From the NCBI GenBank assembly GCA_048498555.1, contig JBEHXT010000004.1, positions 248,001-312,000 of the forward strand: a stretch of 64,000 nucleotides of DNA, in the 5' to 3' direction. The position numbers and the translations under genes were made by a program. The stretch's first letter is position 1. Each line of letters begins with the position of its first letter. Below the pieces are notes generated by a model, which made no database searches, was not told where the DNA came from, and worked only from the letters and a program-made list of their open reading frames with translations. The stretch is from Danxiaibacter sp048498555 (GTDB lineage: Bacteria; Bacteroidota; Bacteroidia; Chitinophagales; Chitinophagaceae). Positions 1 through 8,476 of this stretch are shown here, piece by piece.

Positions 1-1124
1 CTCACCACATTTCGGAACTCTCTTAAATTACCCGGCCATGAATACTGTAAAAAAGTATTCATAACATCGTCATCAAAACCTTCGATCTGTTTGCCTATTT
101 CCTGGTTTGTTTTTTCCAGGAAGAACCCTGCAAATAGCGGTATATCGTCTTTCCTGTTTCTCAGCGGTGGCAGGTTAATGGAAAACTCATTAAACCTGTG
201 GTATAAATCCTCTCTGAATTTTCCCCTTCTATAAGCATCCTGGAGATTTTCATTAGACGCAACTATGATGCGCACATCAAAGCTCATTTCTTTATTGCCA
301 CCAACTCGCTTAAATTTTCTTTCCTGGATCACCCTTAAGAGAGAAGCCTGTATTTCATAAGAAAGATTGGCTACTTCATCCAGAAAAAGCGTACCCCCGT
401 TGGCTAATTCAAAATGCCCTTCTTTATCAGCCAGCGCGCCGGTAAAGGCACCTTTCACGTGGCCGAATAATTCACTTCCCGCCAGTTCTTTTGACAGTGT
501 GCCACAGTCCATCGCAATAAATGGCTTGTCTTTTCTGCTACTTCTGTCGTGAATAGTTTTCGCAATAACTTCTTTACCAGTTCCACTTTCGCCATACAGG
601 ATAATACTGTAGCCTGTAGGGGCTACTATATCTATCTGATTGTATAATTCTTTAGTTACCGGCGAAACCCCCACCATATAATTTCCATTGGAAGTTACAG
701 GCATAGCTTCGCTTTTTTCTTCAGGCTTTCTTGCCTCGGCAGGTTGGTAATGCTGCTGCAAGGGTTCACGCAACGCAAGCGCGAGCACATTCAATACTTC
801 ATCCGGTATAAGCGGCTTGGTGATGTAATCATGGGCTCCTAATTTAATTACCTCTACAGCAGTTTTAATATCAGAATAGCCGGTAATGATAAACACAATT
901 GTTTCCGGCTTCATCTGTTTGATCGCCACAAGCACATCTTTGCCTTCTTTATCTCCCAGCCTGTAATCACAAAGTACAATATCAAACGGTGTTTCTTTGC
1001 ATTTTGCAATGCCTTTCAAACCACTGTGAGATACTTCCACTTCGTAGCCATTCTTCATAAGTAACCTGCTCAGCAGAGCGCACATGTCAATGTCATCATC
1101 AATGATGAGTACTCTTTTTTTCAT
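1..1124 (-). CDS. NtrC-family sigma-54-dependent response regulator (C-terminus beyond window)
   Basis: The reverse strand opens with ATG at 1124 and stays open to the window edge (about 374 codons). The first ~120 residues form a receiver domain (MKKRVLIIDDD start, conserved Asp in the VLCDYRLGD stretch, Lys in ITKPL). An AAA+ sigma-54 interaction domain follows, with Walker A GESGTGKE, the GAFTGA loop that contacts sigma-54, and Walker B TLFLDEV. The Fis-type DNA-binding domain expected at the C-terminus lies outside the window. By family, the protein drives sigma-54 promoters once its receiver is phosphorylated. The sensor kinase at 1973-3406, on the same strand with one opposing gene between, is the obvious partner candidate, though this pairing is inferred. 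Confidence 0.93.
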   Translation of the reverse strand, partial: MKKRVLIIDDDIDMCALLSRLLMKNGYEVEVSHSGLKGIAKCKETPFDIVLCDYRLGDKEGKDVLVAIKQMKPETIVFIITGYSDIKTAVEVIKLGAHDYITKPLIPDEVLNVLALALREPLQQHYQPAEARKPEEKSEAMPVTSNGNYMVGVSPVTKELYNQIDIVAPTGYSIILYGESGTGKEVIAKTIHDRSSRKDKPFIAMDCGTLSKELAGSELFGHVKGAFTGALADKEGHFELANGGTLFLDEVANLSYEIQASLLRVIQERKFKRVGGNKEMSFDVRIIVASNENLQDAYRRGKFREDLYHRFNEFSINLPPLRNRKDDIPLFAGFFLEKTNQEIGKQIEGFDDDVMNTFLQYSWPGNLREFRNVV

Positions 1125-1359
1125 ACATTTTTTTTACTGTTTAACATATTAAAAGCCACAGTAAGGATTCGGGTATTACGGTTATAAAATTACACTATCA
1201 GAACCTCTTTTGGTAGAGAGGCAGTTATTACCAGTCAATAAAAATGCCTAAAATGATTAAACGTCATTTTTTTATGAAACGATGCAATTTTCAACATCGA
1301 AATTATGGCACATTTTTATGATCGTTCTTGTTGAAATTTTGAGGTTTTAATTTTTTGAT
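1125..1359. promoter_or_regulatory. Divergent intergenic region between NtrC-like and receiver genes
   Basis: This AT-rich 235-bp gap must carry promoters for both flanking genes. A small inverted repeat (CCTCT/AGAGG, 1204-1221) is visible. A TGGCAC element near 1308 resembles the -24 half of a sigma-54 promoter, but the -12 half is off by one base, so no sigma-54 promoter is called. Confidence 0.4.
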
Positions 1360-1758
1360 ATGAACAGAGGAAAAAGTATTATCCATTCAATCGCTCATTC
1401 AACCCTTCAGGTTTTGATAGTAGATGATGAAGTTGATATATGTTATTTGCTGAGCGGTATGCTCCGTCAAAAAAAAATAAAAACGTCCTATGTAAATACG
1501 CTATCGGACGCCGAATTACTCCTAAAAAAAGAAGTTCCGCAGGTAATTTTTTTAGATAACCATTTGCCTGATGGGTTAGGTATGGATTTTATTTCATATA
1601 TTAAAAAATATTACCCGTTAACCAAAATTGCCATGATAACTGCCAACGATACATATGCAGACAGGCAAAAAGCTTCAACACAAGGTGCAGATTTTTTTAT
1701 TAGCAAACCTTTTTCGAGGCAGACCATTTACAATGTTGTTACAGAGGCAACCTCATAG
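1360..1758 (+). CDS. Single-domain response regulator (receiver only)
   Basis: The 132-residue protein is one receiver domain after a ~17-residue leader. It has the acidic pair in LIVDDE, the phosphoacceptor Asp in IFLDNHLPDG, the switch Thr in MITAND and the conserved Lys in ISKPF. No output domain follows, so it resembles CheY/Spo0F-type phosphotransfer or allosteric regulators. It is transcribed divergently from the NtrC-like gene and convergently with the sensor kinase, so it may act as a phosphate sink or branch point for that pair (inference). Confidence 0.85.
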   Translation: MNRGKSIIHSIAHSTLQVLIVDDEVDICYLLSGMLRQKKIKTSYVNTLSDAELLLKKEVPQVIFLDNHLPDGLGMDFISYIKKYYPLTKIAMITANDTYADRQKASTQGADFFISKPFSRQTIYNVVTEATS

Positions 1759-1777
1759 TGTGGATTTTTTTCCACAC
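1758..1777 (+). terminator. Hairpin immediately after receiver gene
   Basis: A 7-bp perfect stem (GTGTGGA/TCCACAC) with a T6 loop begins at the last base of the receiver gene stop codon and is followed by ATTTTAATT. The T tract is weak, so termination here may be partial. Confidence 0.4.
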
Positions 1778-1798
1778 ATTTTAATTGGCAAAATTAAA

Positions 1799-1974
1799 TA
1801 TATTTGTTTTGTGTTCGAAAAATACATTTTTTTGCTCCTTAAATCCACAAAGATTTTTTAAAAAAGCTACCTATATCGGAATATTATCTATAGTATTCCC
1901 AACAATGGTTTCTTAAATGAAACAAGTTGTTAACCTAGAAATGACGGCCCTCGTTGCAAAACGGGGGCTTTTTT
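1799..1974 (+). ncRNA. Candidate small RNA ending at an orphan terminator
   Basis: A TATATTTG box (1799-1806) matches the Bacteroidota -7 consensus, although no good -33 box is seen. About 140 nt later comes a strong intrinsic terminator on the same strand. Between them are small inverted repeats (GGAATA/TATTCC, GTTTC/GAAAC) and no plausible ORF. The terminator could instead serve read-through from the receiver gene at 1758. Confidence 0.3.
1947..1974 (+). terminator. Intrinsic terminator overlapping the sensor kinase stop codon
   Basis: A 9-bp stem GCCCTCGTT/AACGGGGGC (one wobble) with a GCAA loop is followed by T6. It faces the plus strand and its T tract overlaps the last codon of the convergent kinase gene. 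Confidence 0.8.
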
Positions 1975-3406
1975 AAATATCGAGTGTTATAAAGAAGGAA
2001 GTGCCTTTACCGAGCGCGCTTTCTACGGCAATTTTTCCGTTATGGTTAAGTATGATGTTTTGGGTACTGGTTAGCCCCAGGCCGGTTCCATTGGGCTTTC
2101 GTGTAAAATAAGGCTCAAATAATTTGCTTATTGTTTCTTCATCCATCCCGTCGCCGTTATCAGTAATAATAATAACGCATTTGCCGTCCCTCTTTTCAGT
2201 CCTTATCTTGAGAATTCCACTGGCAGATTGCATTGCCTCAACAGCATTCACGATAATATTCAGCAGCGCAATTTTCATTTTTTCCGGATCAACCCTGATA
2301 TCGCAAAGGCCGTCATCATAGCTTTTTTCAAGCCTGATGTTCTTCAGGTCCAGCCGGTCTTTTGCAAGCATAATTGTATCATCTACCAGGTTGTTTACGC
2401 TAATTTTGTTATACTGCAGCTGAACAAACTTTGTGGAGTTAAGCAAGTCTGTTATTAGCTGGTTAATGCGGCTTACATTCCTGTCTATCATACCCATCAA
2501 AAGGCTTATTTCTTCGTTGTTCCCGTCAAGTTCGCCGCGCAGTTGCTCAGAGGCAAGGCCTATGTTCGTAAGCGGGTTTCTTACTTCATGCGCCATGGTG
2601 CGCGCAATACGCCCGGTTGCAGCAAACTTTTCGATGCTGCGCAGCTCCAAAAGCTCTTTGTTGGCGCTGTTAAGCTCTTCTATCCTTTTCTCCAATTCAT
2701 CCCTATATGCCATTGCACGCAGCTTGGCTTCCTCTTTCAGTTTATTTTCCCTGTTGTATATAATTACAGAGTATAGTGCCAGCATGGCGGCCAATAAAAA
2801 AGATGTGATGTTTACAAAACGGACAGCGGACGAAAAGGAGTTCATATCGCCTGCGGGATAAGCAAGTTTTTGTTTAGCATCTGCCTGCATTTGATGAATG
2901 ATCGCCTTTGCCGAGTCCATGTACACTTTCTCATCCAGCGCCTTTTGTTGAAGCGCCGGCGTAACCGAATGATCATTTGCATTAAAGCTGTTTACTGCAA
3001 GGGCAAAAAACTCGTAGCGGCGGTCAACCAGTTTTCTTAGTTTAGTTATTTTCTCCTGCGATTCGTCATCTTTTGCAATATGCCTTAAAACCCTAAGAAC
3101 GGAATCCGCGCGGCCATGGCCGTTTTTTAAAGGTTCCAGGAACGCAACATTATTAAAGGCGAGGTAACCTCGCATGGCAGTTTCGCCGTCTTTGGTATAA
3201 GAAATAACAAATTCAAGATTATTTAAGATATCTTTTGTCTTATCAATGGTATTGGCCTGCTTAATCAGCTGGTTTGAAGTATAAAATGTTAGCAGGAACG
3301 AAATGAACAAAAGCGCAATAGCAGTAATAAAGCCGATGCGTATACGGCCGGCCAGTCGGGATGCTGCAGTAGTTTGGATATTTTGAAGAAGCTTGTTACT
3401 TTTCAT
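1973..3406 (-). CDS. Membrane sensor histidine kinase with CHASE3-like sensor
   Basis: The 477-residue protein has transmembrane segments at about 24-42 and 197-216. They bracket a helical extracytoplasmic region resembling CHASE3 (ETAMRGYLAF...EPL). A coiled coil (~220-255) and a HisKA/HATPase core follow, with phospho-acceptor His273 in MAHEVRNPL, N-box Asn387, the G1 box DNGDGM (416-421) and the G2 box GTGLGLT (440-446). All catalytic motifs are intact. The core resembles NtrB-type kinases that serve NtrC regulators, and such a regulator lies at 1-1124. The sensed signal cannot be read from the sequence. Confidence 0.92.
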   Translation of the reverse strand: MKSNKLLQNIQTTAASRLAGRIRIGFITAIALLFISFLLTFYTSNQLIKQANTIDKTKDILNNLEFVISYTKDGETAMRGYLAFNNVAFLEPLKNGHGRADSVLRVLRHIAKDDESQEKITKLRKLVDRRYEFFALAVNSFNANDHSVTPALQQKALDEKVYMDSAKAIIHQMQADAKQKLAYPAGDMNSFSSAVRFVNITSFLLAAMLALYSVIIYNRENKLKEEAKLRAMAYRDELEKRIEELNSANKELLELRSIEKFAATGRIARTMAHEVRNPLTNIGLASEQLRGELDGNNEEISLLMGMIDRNVSRINQLITDLLNSTKFVQLQYNKISVNNLVDDTIMLAKDRLDLKNIRLEKSYDDGLCDIRVDPEKMKIALLNIIVNAVEAMQSASGILKIRTEKRDGKCVIIITDNGDGMDEETISKLFEPYFTRKPNGTGLGLTSTQNIILNHNGKIAVESALGKGTSFFITLDI

Positions 3407-3449
3407 CCGTTAACACAAGGGGTTTACTTTTCACAAATCTGCTATCGCC

Positions 3450-3468
3450 CACAATTTAAACAATTGTG
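3450..3468. promoter_or_regulatory. Inverted repeat upstream of sensor kinase
   Basis: A 7-bp perfect inverted repeat CACAATT/AATTGTG with a 5-nt spacer sits in the 76-bp gap between the amylase stop and the kinase start. It could be an operator for the kinase or a weak terminator for the amylase. Confidence 0.25.
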
Positions 3469-3482
3469 TGCATTGAACGCAT

Positions 3483-4967
3483 TTAAGGTTTCTCAGCCCA
3501 AACACTTACAGAGCCTCCTTTTACACGAAATTCACCACATCCATGCTCATCTAGTTTTATTTCACCTTCATGGTTTCCCAAAAGGTCTACAAAAACTTTT
3601 AACGCATTTCTTTTACCTGCATCCATCGTTTTAAACCCTTCATCGCCGTTGGAAATAATAACGGCGCAACCTGAATGATCTACTTCATCCACACCTTCTC
3701 GTGTGAACCCAATGCAGTTAGGATGATCAAGATAATCCCGTTGTTCGCCATACGCATATTGCTTCCTGGCTAATAATAACCTGTCAATTTTATCGCAGGC
3801 AGGTAAAAAAATTTCATAGTCGTTACCATCACCACCTTTATCTGTATAAGTGGCGCTAAACAAATCCGGGTAAAAAATACATGGATAACCTTGTGACCTT
3901 AGCAGGATCAGTGCATATGCAATCGGTTTAAACCAGGCTTCAACCGGTGCTTCAAGGGCTTGCAAAGGTTGCGTATCATGATTATCTACAAGCGTAACAG
4001 CCAATTCCGGCCTTGCTCCAACGAGCGTATTGTTGAATATTGTTGTAAGATCATAATCCCTCCCTGCATTTGAAGCCTCATGAAAATTGTGGTGCAGTGG
4101 CACATCAAATAAACTCATCCGGCCTTCAGTAACATCTATATAATTCAGTAAAGGGTTAAGATCGATAAACCAGTATTCCCCAACTGCAAACAAATCATTT
4201 TTTACTTCAGCACGCATAAAGTCGAGCCAATCTTTATAAAAATCAGTATTGATATGTTTAACCGCATCAAGCCTTACGCCATCAAACTGCACTGTTTCGT
4301 AATACCATTTGCCCCATCTTTTTAATTCCTCTCTTACAGCAGCATTTCTGAATTCAATATCTGCAAACATCAGGTAATCATAGTTGCCCATTTCTTCATC
4401 CACTCCTTCTTCCCAACCCGGCCCATATTCATTCTGAATACTGAAAATGGCCGTTTCCTGTAGATCCTGTGCATAGTCAATTCCTGAAAAACAACTGTGG
4501 TCCCAGATAAACTGAGAATACTTTCCCTGCCTTGCCGGAAAAGTAAACTTTGTATAGGCTTCTATTTCAAATGCATCGCTGATAAACTTGTTTCTATCTT
4601 CCGGATCAACCTTTCTAACAGGTATCTTTTCAGTTTCATCGGCGCCTCCCATATGGTTCAGCACCACATCAATATATACACCCAATCCTGCCGCACGAGC
4701 CACGTTTACAGCTTCAATATATTCTTCTTTGGTGCCGTATTTAGTTCTTACCGAACCCTTTTGATCAAATTCACCCAAATCATAAATATCGTACACATCA
4801 TATCCAGGAGAAAACCCTCCCTCGGTACTTTTATAGGCAGGCGGAAGCCAAACAGATGTAATGCCCATTTCTGACAGGTTCTTTGCCTGATCTTTAAGAT
4901 TGTTCCACACACTTCCATCAGCAGGACTATACCAATGAAAGTACTGTAGCATTGTGCCATTAAGCAT
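3483..4967 (-). CDS. Cytoplasmic alpha-amylase (GH13)
   Basis: At 494 residues it is nearly the size of E. coli cytoplasmic AmyA. No signal peptide is present. The N-terminus MLQYFHWYSPADG and the conserved GH13 regions are clear: DVVLNHMGG (~100-108), GVRLDAVKH with nucleophile Asp234, VGEYW with acid/base Glu264, and LVDNHDTQ with Asp331. It should hydrolyse internal alpha-1,4-glucan bonds in intracellular maltodextrin or glycogen. It is a single gene on the same strand as the sensor kinase, 76 bp upstream of it. Confidence 0.94.
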   Translation of the reverse strand: MLNGTMLQYFHWYSPADGSVWNNLKDQAKNLSEMGITSVWLPPAYKSTEGGFSPGYDVYDIYDLGEFDQKGSVRTKYGTKEEYIEAVNVARAAGLGVYIDVVLNHMGGADETEKIPVRKVDPEDRNKFISDAFEIEAYTKFTFPARQGKYSQFIWDHSCFSGIDYAQDLQETAIFSIQNEYGPGWEEGVDEEMGNYDYLMFADIEFRNAAVREELKRWGKWYYETVQFDGVRLDAVKHINTDFYKDWLDFMRAEVKNDLFAVGEYWFIDLNPLLNYIDVTEGRMSLFDVPLHHNFHEASNAGRDYDLTTIFNNTLVGARPELAVTLVDNHDTQPLQALEAPVEAWFKPIAYALILLRSQGYPCIFYPDLFSATYTDKGGDGNDYEIFLPACDKIDRLLLARKQYAYGEQRDYLDHPNCIGFTREGVDEVDHSGCAVIISNGDEGFKTMDAGKRNALKVFVDLLGNHEGEIKLDEHGCGEFRVKGGSVSVWAEKP

Positions 4968-5086
4968 GAAATAAATATTTACTTTGAAACCTGCGTTTGG
5001 ACAGATACTAAAAATAAAAAAAGAGTTACATAAATAAAACCAAACGCCTTACACGTGGTTAGATTTTAGCCTCGAAAACACGCGCT

Positions 5087-5581
5087 TTAAAATATATCAT
5101 CTTTACGTGATATTTCTTTAAGGCTAAAACTGTTGAGGAGTTTTATTTTCAGGTATGAATATAACATCTCATTGAGTTGTGACTGCACTGTATTTCTTAT
5201 TTCTGCAAGAACTTCCCCGTCATTCAGTACGGATCTGAATGCTGCAACAACTTCTTTTTCATAATGCATTGCACATTGAAAAGGACAGTTAAAACTGATA
5301 TCATCGTTCCGGTCTTTTTCCGGAGTGTGAAGGTCCTGCAAGGGAAATACATGGGATAGACTATCCATTTGCCGCTGAATATAATCTTCACAAGGTGCAG
5401 TTTCTGTAACAAAAGTGAGAATGCTTCTTTTCAGGTATTTGTCTTTTATCTGTAATCCGACATTCTCCATCTTAATTCTCGACGCCCGCACTATTGTTAA
5501 TAATTTGGCCAACTTGGCGAATGAGTGGCGAATTTGTCTCCGTTCTCTGGTGTTCAATGCGGGGTGTATCATGGCAGGCAT
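5087..5581 (-). CDS. Predicted helical-bundle protein, possibly DUF2383-like
   Basis: The 164-residue protein is mostly amphipathic helix (KLAKLLTIVRASRIKM, YEKEVVAAFRSVLND, LNEMLYSYLKIKLL) with no signal or membrane segment. The two halves, each with a long helix pair, recall the ferritin-like four-helix PA2169/DUF2383 proteins often found with stress genes, but the match is by eye and weak. It heads a same-strand run with the small membrane protein, an unknown protein and topoisomerase IB. Confidence 0.6.
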   Translation of the reverse strand: MPAMIHPALNTRERRQIRHSFAKLAKLLTIVRASRIKMENVGLQIKDKYLKRSILTFVTETAPCEDYIQRQMDSLSHVFPLQDLHTPEKDRNDDISFNCPFQCAMHYEKEVVAAFRSVLNDGEVLAEIRNTVQSQLNEMLYSYLKIKLLNSFSLKEISRKDDIF

Positions 5582-5683
5582 AATTATATTCTCTTACCTC
5601 AACAATTTTAATGCCTGTAATGTTTACTACAGGCATGCTAATGATCAAAAAAATATTTCCTTAACATTTACTACTCGCCTTAA

Positions 5684-5830
5684 CTATGCTCTCTGAATAA
5701 GGCCAAGCAATAATGAAACCACTGCTAATACAATCAGGATGTGGATTAAACCGGTTGCATTGTATACAAAGAATCCAAGCAACCAACCTATTACTAGCAC
5801 TACTGCTATTACATACAATATCGATCTCAT
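5684..5830 (-). CDS. 48-residue membrane protein, Lmo0937 family
   Basis: The ORF runs from ATG at 5830 to TAG at 5684 and begins MRSILYVIAVVLVIGWLLG. It has two hydrophobic segments separated by a short NATGLIH turn and ends in LLGLIQRA. This is the typical size and pattern of Lmo0937-family small membrane proteins, which recur near stress genes in Bacteroidota. Biochemical function is unknown. Confidence 0.85.
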   Translation of the reverse strand: MRSILYVIAVVLVIGWLLGFFVYNATGLIHILIVLAVVSLLLGLIQRA

Positions 5831-5859
5831 AATTTAAAATTTAGGTTAGAAAAAATTAA

Positions 5860-6336
5860 TTAAAGGTTATATACATCTATTATGTAGGGAATTTCATCCT
5901 TGTAACATGGGGGAAAATTCCACGAAAGATCCCCATTGAACATAATTATCTGCCACAGGCCATTATCACACTGTATAGCCGAAAACATATACCGGAGATT
6001 CTGATGATATACTTCAAACACCGTAAACTCTCCGGATAGATATTTATGATAGCCGAAAGCACAACTTGCCCCTCCTGAAGTAAACCATTGAAGCGGTTTG
6101 AATTCGTCGCACTGGTAATCGAAATATTGTGTAAGGCTTTGGCCGGTTTGTTTGGCCAGGCTGGTAAATCCCAGATCCTGTTCAATCCATTCTCCGCTTT
6201 CTACGTCGGTAAAAAATATGTTTTCATATCCATCTTCAAAACACACCTTAGCCATCAGGTGCATTGGGTGATCGATCAGGGTAAAACTCGCTAAAGAGAC
6301 CTCTTCACCATTTTGAATATATATTAAATGTTCCAT
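5860..6336 (-). CDS. Conserved-looking hypothetical protein
   Basis: The preferred start at 6336 gives MEHLIYIQNGEEV and 158 residues; an upstream in-frame ATG at 6402 would add 22 low-complexity residues rich in Cys and Asn. The sequence alternates short strands with many aromatic and acidic residues, and has no signal peptide or recognised motif. It lies between the 48-residue membrane protein and topoisomerase IB on the same strand, with small gaps, so co-transcription is likely. Function not recognised. Confidence 0.6.
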   Translation of the reverse strand: MEHLIYIQNGEEVSLASFTLIDHPMHLMAKVCFEDGYENIFFTDVESGEWIEQDLGFTSLAKQTGQSLTQYFDYQCDEFKPLQWFTSGGASCAFGYHKYLSGEFTVFEVYHQNLRYMFSAIQCDNGLWQIIMFNGDLSWNFPPCYKDEIPYIIDVYNL

Positions 6337-6406
6337 TGTTCTACTTTGAGTGTTTTTACTGTCGCCGTTACAATTACACAGGTTTAAAATTCTGTGCCAC
6401 ATTTAA

Positions 6407-7486
6407 TCACATCAGCCTTTCCTCGAGTATCTTCATAACAATTTTCTCTTCACAGCTAAGTGTAGTCTCATTTTCACTTTTATCCATATTAGCTAATTCG
6501 TCTATGTATTTCTCCAGGCTGCGGTCTTCATACATGGAAATGATTACCGGATGTACATAATATTTCCTGCACACTGTTCTTGTATTTCCAAGTTGTGTGG
6601 AGACAATGTCCAATGCCTGTACAATTTTTTTCTTCGCCTCTGTTTCTGTTTCAAAAAATTGCAGCTCTTTAAACGCCAGAAGTGCATGTATGGTCCCGTT
6701 CCAGGTCCTGAAATCTTTTGCCGTAAAATCTTCACCGGTTATCTCTTTTATGTAACCGTTTACCATGCCTGAATCAATCTTTCTTCTTTCATTGTTTTCA
6801 TCATAGTATTGAAATAGTTCCTTGCCCGGTATGTCTTTACATTGCTGAACAATCCTTGCCAGCCGCCGGCTTTTTATACTTATGTTTTGAAAGACGCCTT
6901 TCTTTCCTTTAAAAGAAAATTTCATATCGCCGCCTTTTATGTCAACGTGATTGTCTTTCAGCGTGGTTAACCCGTATGATCCGTTAGCCTTTTCATAAGC
7001 ATTGTTGCCCACTCTTATTCCGGTTTTATACATAAGACTGATTACTAGTGCCAGCACTTTTTGCTGAGGCAAACCGGGAAGTGCAAGGTCTTTCTCTACC
7101 CTTTGCCTGATTGCTTCAAGATTTTTACCAAAGGCATGCAAATGATAGAACTTGGTAATGTTACGCGCGTCAACCCATAAAGGGTGGTATTTATATTGTT
7201 TCCTTTGCCGCGCGTCAATGCCTGTAACCTGCAGGTGGCCGTTAGGAAGATCACAGATCCATACATTTTCCCAGGCCGGCGGAATCACCAATGTTTTAAT
7301 CCTGTCAAGGATTGCTTTGTTCCTTACTTTCCTTCCGTTAAGTATATAGTCGAAGGAATCTCCTTTCCTCGATCGCTGAATCCCCGGATTCGAATCGTTC
7401 ACATATTGAAGATGAATGGCCCTGGCCATTTGCTCAGCGTCCATCAAAGACAGCTTAGGAAGTTTTTTTTCGAGAATTGCATTCAT
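6407..7486 (-). CDS. DNA topoisomerase IB (poxvirus-type)
   Basis: The 359-residue protein has the N-terminal recognition domain (~20-120) and the catalytic domain of bacterial type IB topoisomerases. Motifs seen are YKTGIRVGN with the catalytic Arg (~158), FKGKKG with the general-acid Lys, KDFRTWNGT with Arg260, and CRKYYVHP with the nucleophilic Tyr (309 or 310). It relaxes supercoils by a 3'-phosphotyrosine intermediate without ATP. In Bacteroidota it commonly sits among stress genes, as here. Confidence 0.93.
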   Translation of the reverse strand: MNAILEKKLPKLSLMDAEQMARAIHLQYVNDSNPGIQRSRKGDSFDYILNGRKVRNKAILDRIKTLVIPPAWENVWICDLPNGHLQVTGIDARQRKQYKYHPLWVDARNITKFYHLHAFGKNLEAIRQRVEKDLALPGLPQQKVLALVISLMYKTGIRVGNNAYEKANGSYGLTTLKDNHVDIKGGDMKFSFKGKKGVFQNISIKSRRLARIVQQCKDIPGKELFQYYDENNERRKIDSGMVNGYIKEITGEDFTAKDFRTWNGTIHALLAFKELQFFETETEAKKKIVQALDIVSTQLGNTRTVCRKYYVHPVIISMYEDRSLEKYIDELANMDKSENETTLSCEEKIVMKILEERLM

Positions 7487-7729
7487 ACAAGCACTTACTA
7501 TTATTGTAAAGGATAGTAAAAGAATTGTGCCTTATGTTTTTTTGTGCCTTTGCAACGGGTGTTTCACTTAAAGATGGGCGTCGACTGTAGATTTATATAT
7601 TTTCCTGAGGAAAAAAATCATCAAAAATTAATGCATTCTGCATCAAGCAGGGCTTCTGTAACCAGTTAACCAACGTTTTTTTAAAATGGTACGCAGCTTG
7701 ATTTACTAATAAGCGTAACGCTACCGCTT

Positions 7730-8218
7730 ATGTTATATAATGACACAGTAACAGAAAAAGACAACCATCTGAAATTTCTTGCGGAAAAGATATGTGAGAT
7801 AAGAAAAGCAATTTTTCGGGCTGATGTTGATACCATGCAAACGCTGCCTAACAACCTTATTAATACACTGGATGTAGATGAAGAGGGCTATGTATGGTTT
7901 CTTACTTCAAGTAATGATAACTACACCAGGTTTAGCGAAAAGGAGTTTTATGCGTACCTGGAATATTATCAGAAAGGCCAGGATGTGCGGTTACTGATAA
8001 GTGGTGTTGCCAGCATACAGGACGAAGCGGTAATTCCTGAAAAGTTCACGCTGGAACCACTTTACCCGGGTGCAACTACATTCATGATCAAACTAAAGAT
8101 TATGAAAGCAGAATATAGTTACGTTCATAAAAAAGCAGCTAACTGGAAAGAGTGGATCTCTCATTTCGTTAAACGCTGCTGGCCGATGGAAACTTCTGGC
8201 CAATATGATTTCTATTAG
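7730..8218 (+). CDS. Pyridoxamine 5'-phosphate oxidase-like flavin split-barrel protein
   Basis: The 162-residue protein shows the split-barrel start (TLPNNLINTLDVDEEGYVWFLTS) followed by RFSEKEF and VRLLISGVASIQDE, as in general stress protein 26-like members. It probably binds FMN or a related cofactor; substrate unknown. Transcribed divergently from topoisomerase IB and followed by a strong terminator. Confidence 0.75.
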   Translation: MLYNDTVTEKDNHLKFLAEKICEIRKAIFRADVDTMQTLPNNLINTLDVDEEGYVWFLTSSNDNYTRFSEKEFYAYLEYYQKGQDVRLLISGVASIQDEAVIPEKFTLEPLYPGATTFMIKLKIMKAEYSYVHKKAANWKEWISHFVKRCWPMETSGQYDFY

Positions 8219-8260
8219 AATATTTATACAATTGTCTCCACTATACATGTCCTCTTATAA

Positions 8261-8288
8261 AAAGAGGTTGGGTAGCCCCAACCTCTTT
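8261..8288. terminator. Intrinsic terminator after the split-barrel gene
   Basis: A perfect 12-bp stem (AAAGAGGTTGGG/CCCAACCTCTTT) with a TAGC loop lies 43 bp after the stop codon and ends in TTTTC. The A run on the left makes it potentially bidirectional. Confidence 0.85.
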
Positions 8289-8303
8289 TCTCCTTTTAGC
8301 CCT

Positions 8304-8440
8304 AAGGGTAAGGTGTAAGGTGTGAAGTATGAGGCGTGAGACTTAGGGATTGAGGACTGATGTATTGCCAATTTGGACTGATAGCCGATTTCTAATACCG
8401 TATGCCTTACACCTTATACCTCACCTCATACCTCGTCCCC
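8304..8440. repeat. Degenerate word-repeat pair, 'GGTATGAGG' family
   Basis: The left part (8304-8342) is built from GTAAGGTGTAAGGTGTGAAG and TATGAGGCGTGAG. The right part (8401-8440) holds the complementary words GCCTTACACCTTATACCTCA and CTCATACCTCG. Together they form an imperfect inverted repeat ahead of the sensor kinase gene. The same CCTCATACCTG words recur near 23440 and 25210. Confidence 0.7.
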
Positions 8441-8476
8441 ATACCTTCCCCAAATAAAGTGTATCTTAAAGGGCTA

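Noticed and set aside
1295..1330. Possible sigma-54 promoter (TGGCAC) upstream of the receiver gene
   Set aside because: The -12 element is displaced by one base and reads ATGA rather than TTGC; sigma-54 spacing is strict.
8402..8476. Longer N-terminus for the propeller sensor kinase
   Set aside because: The extension is encoded by intergenic repeat words and would hide the signal peptide that starts at 8477.
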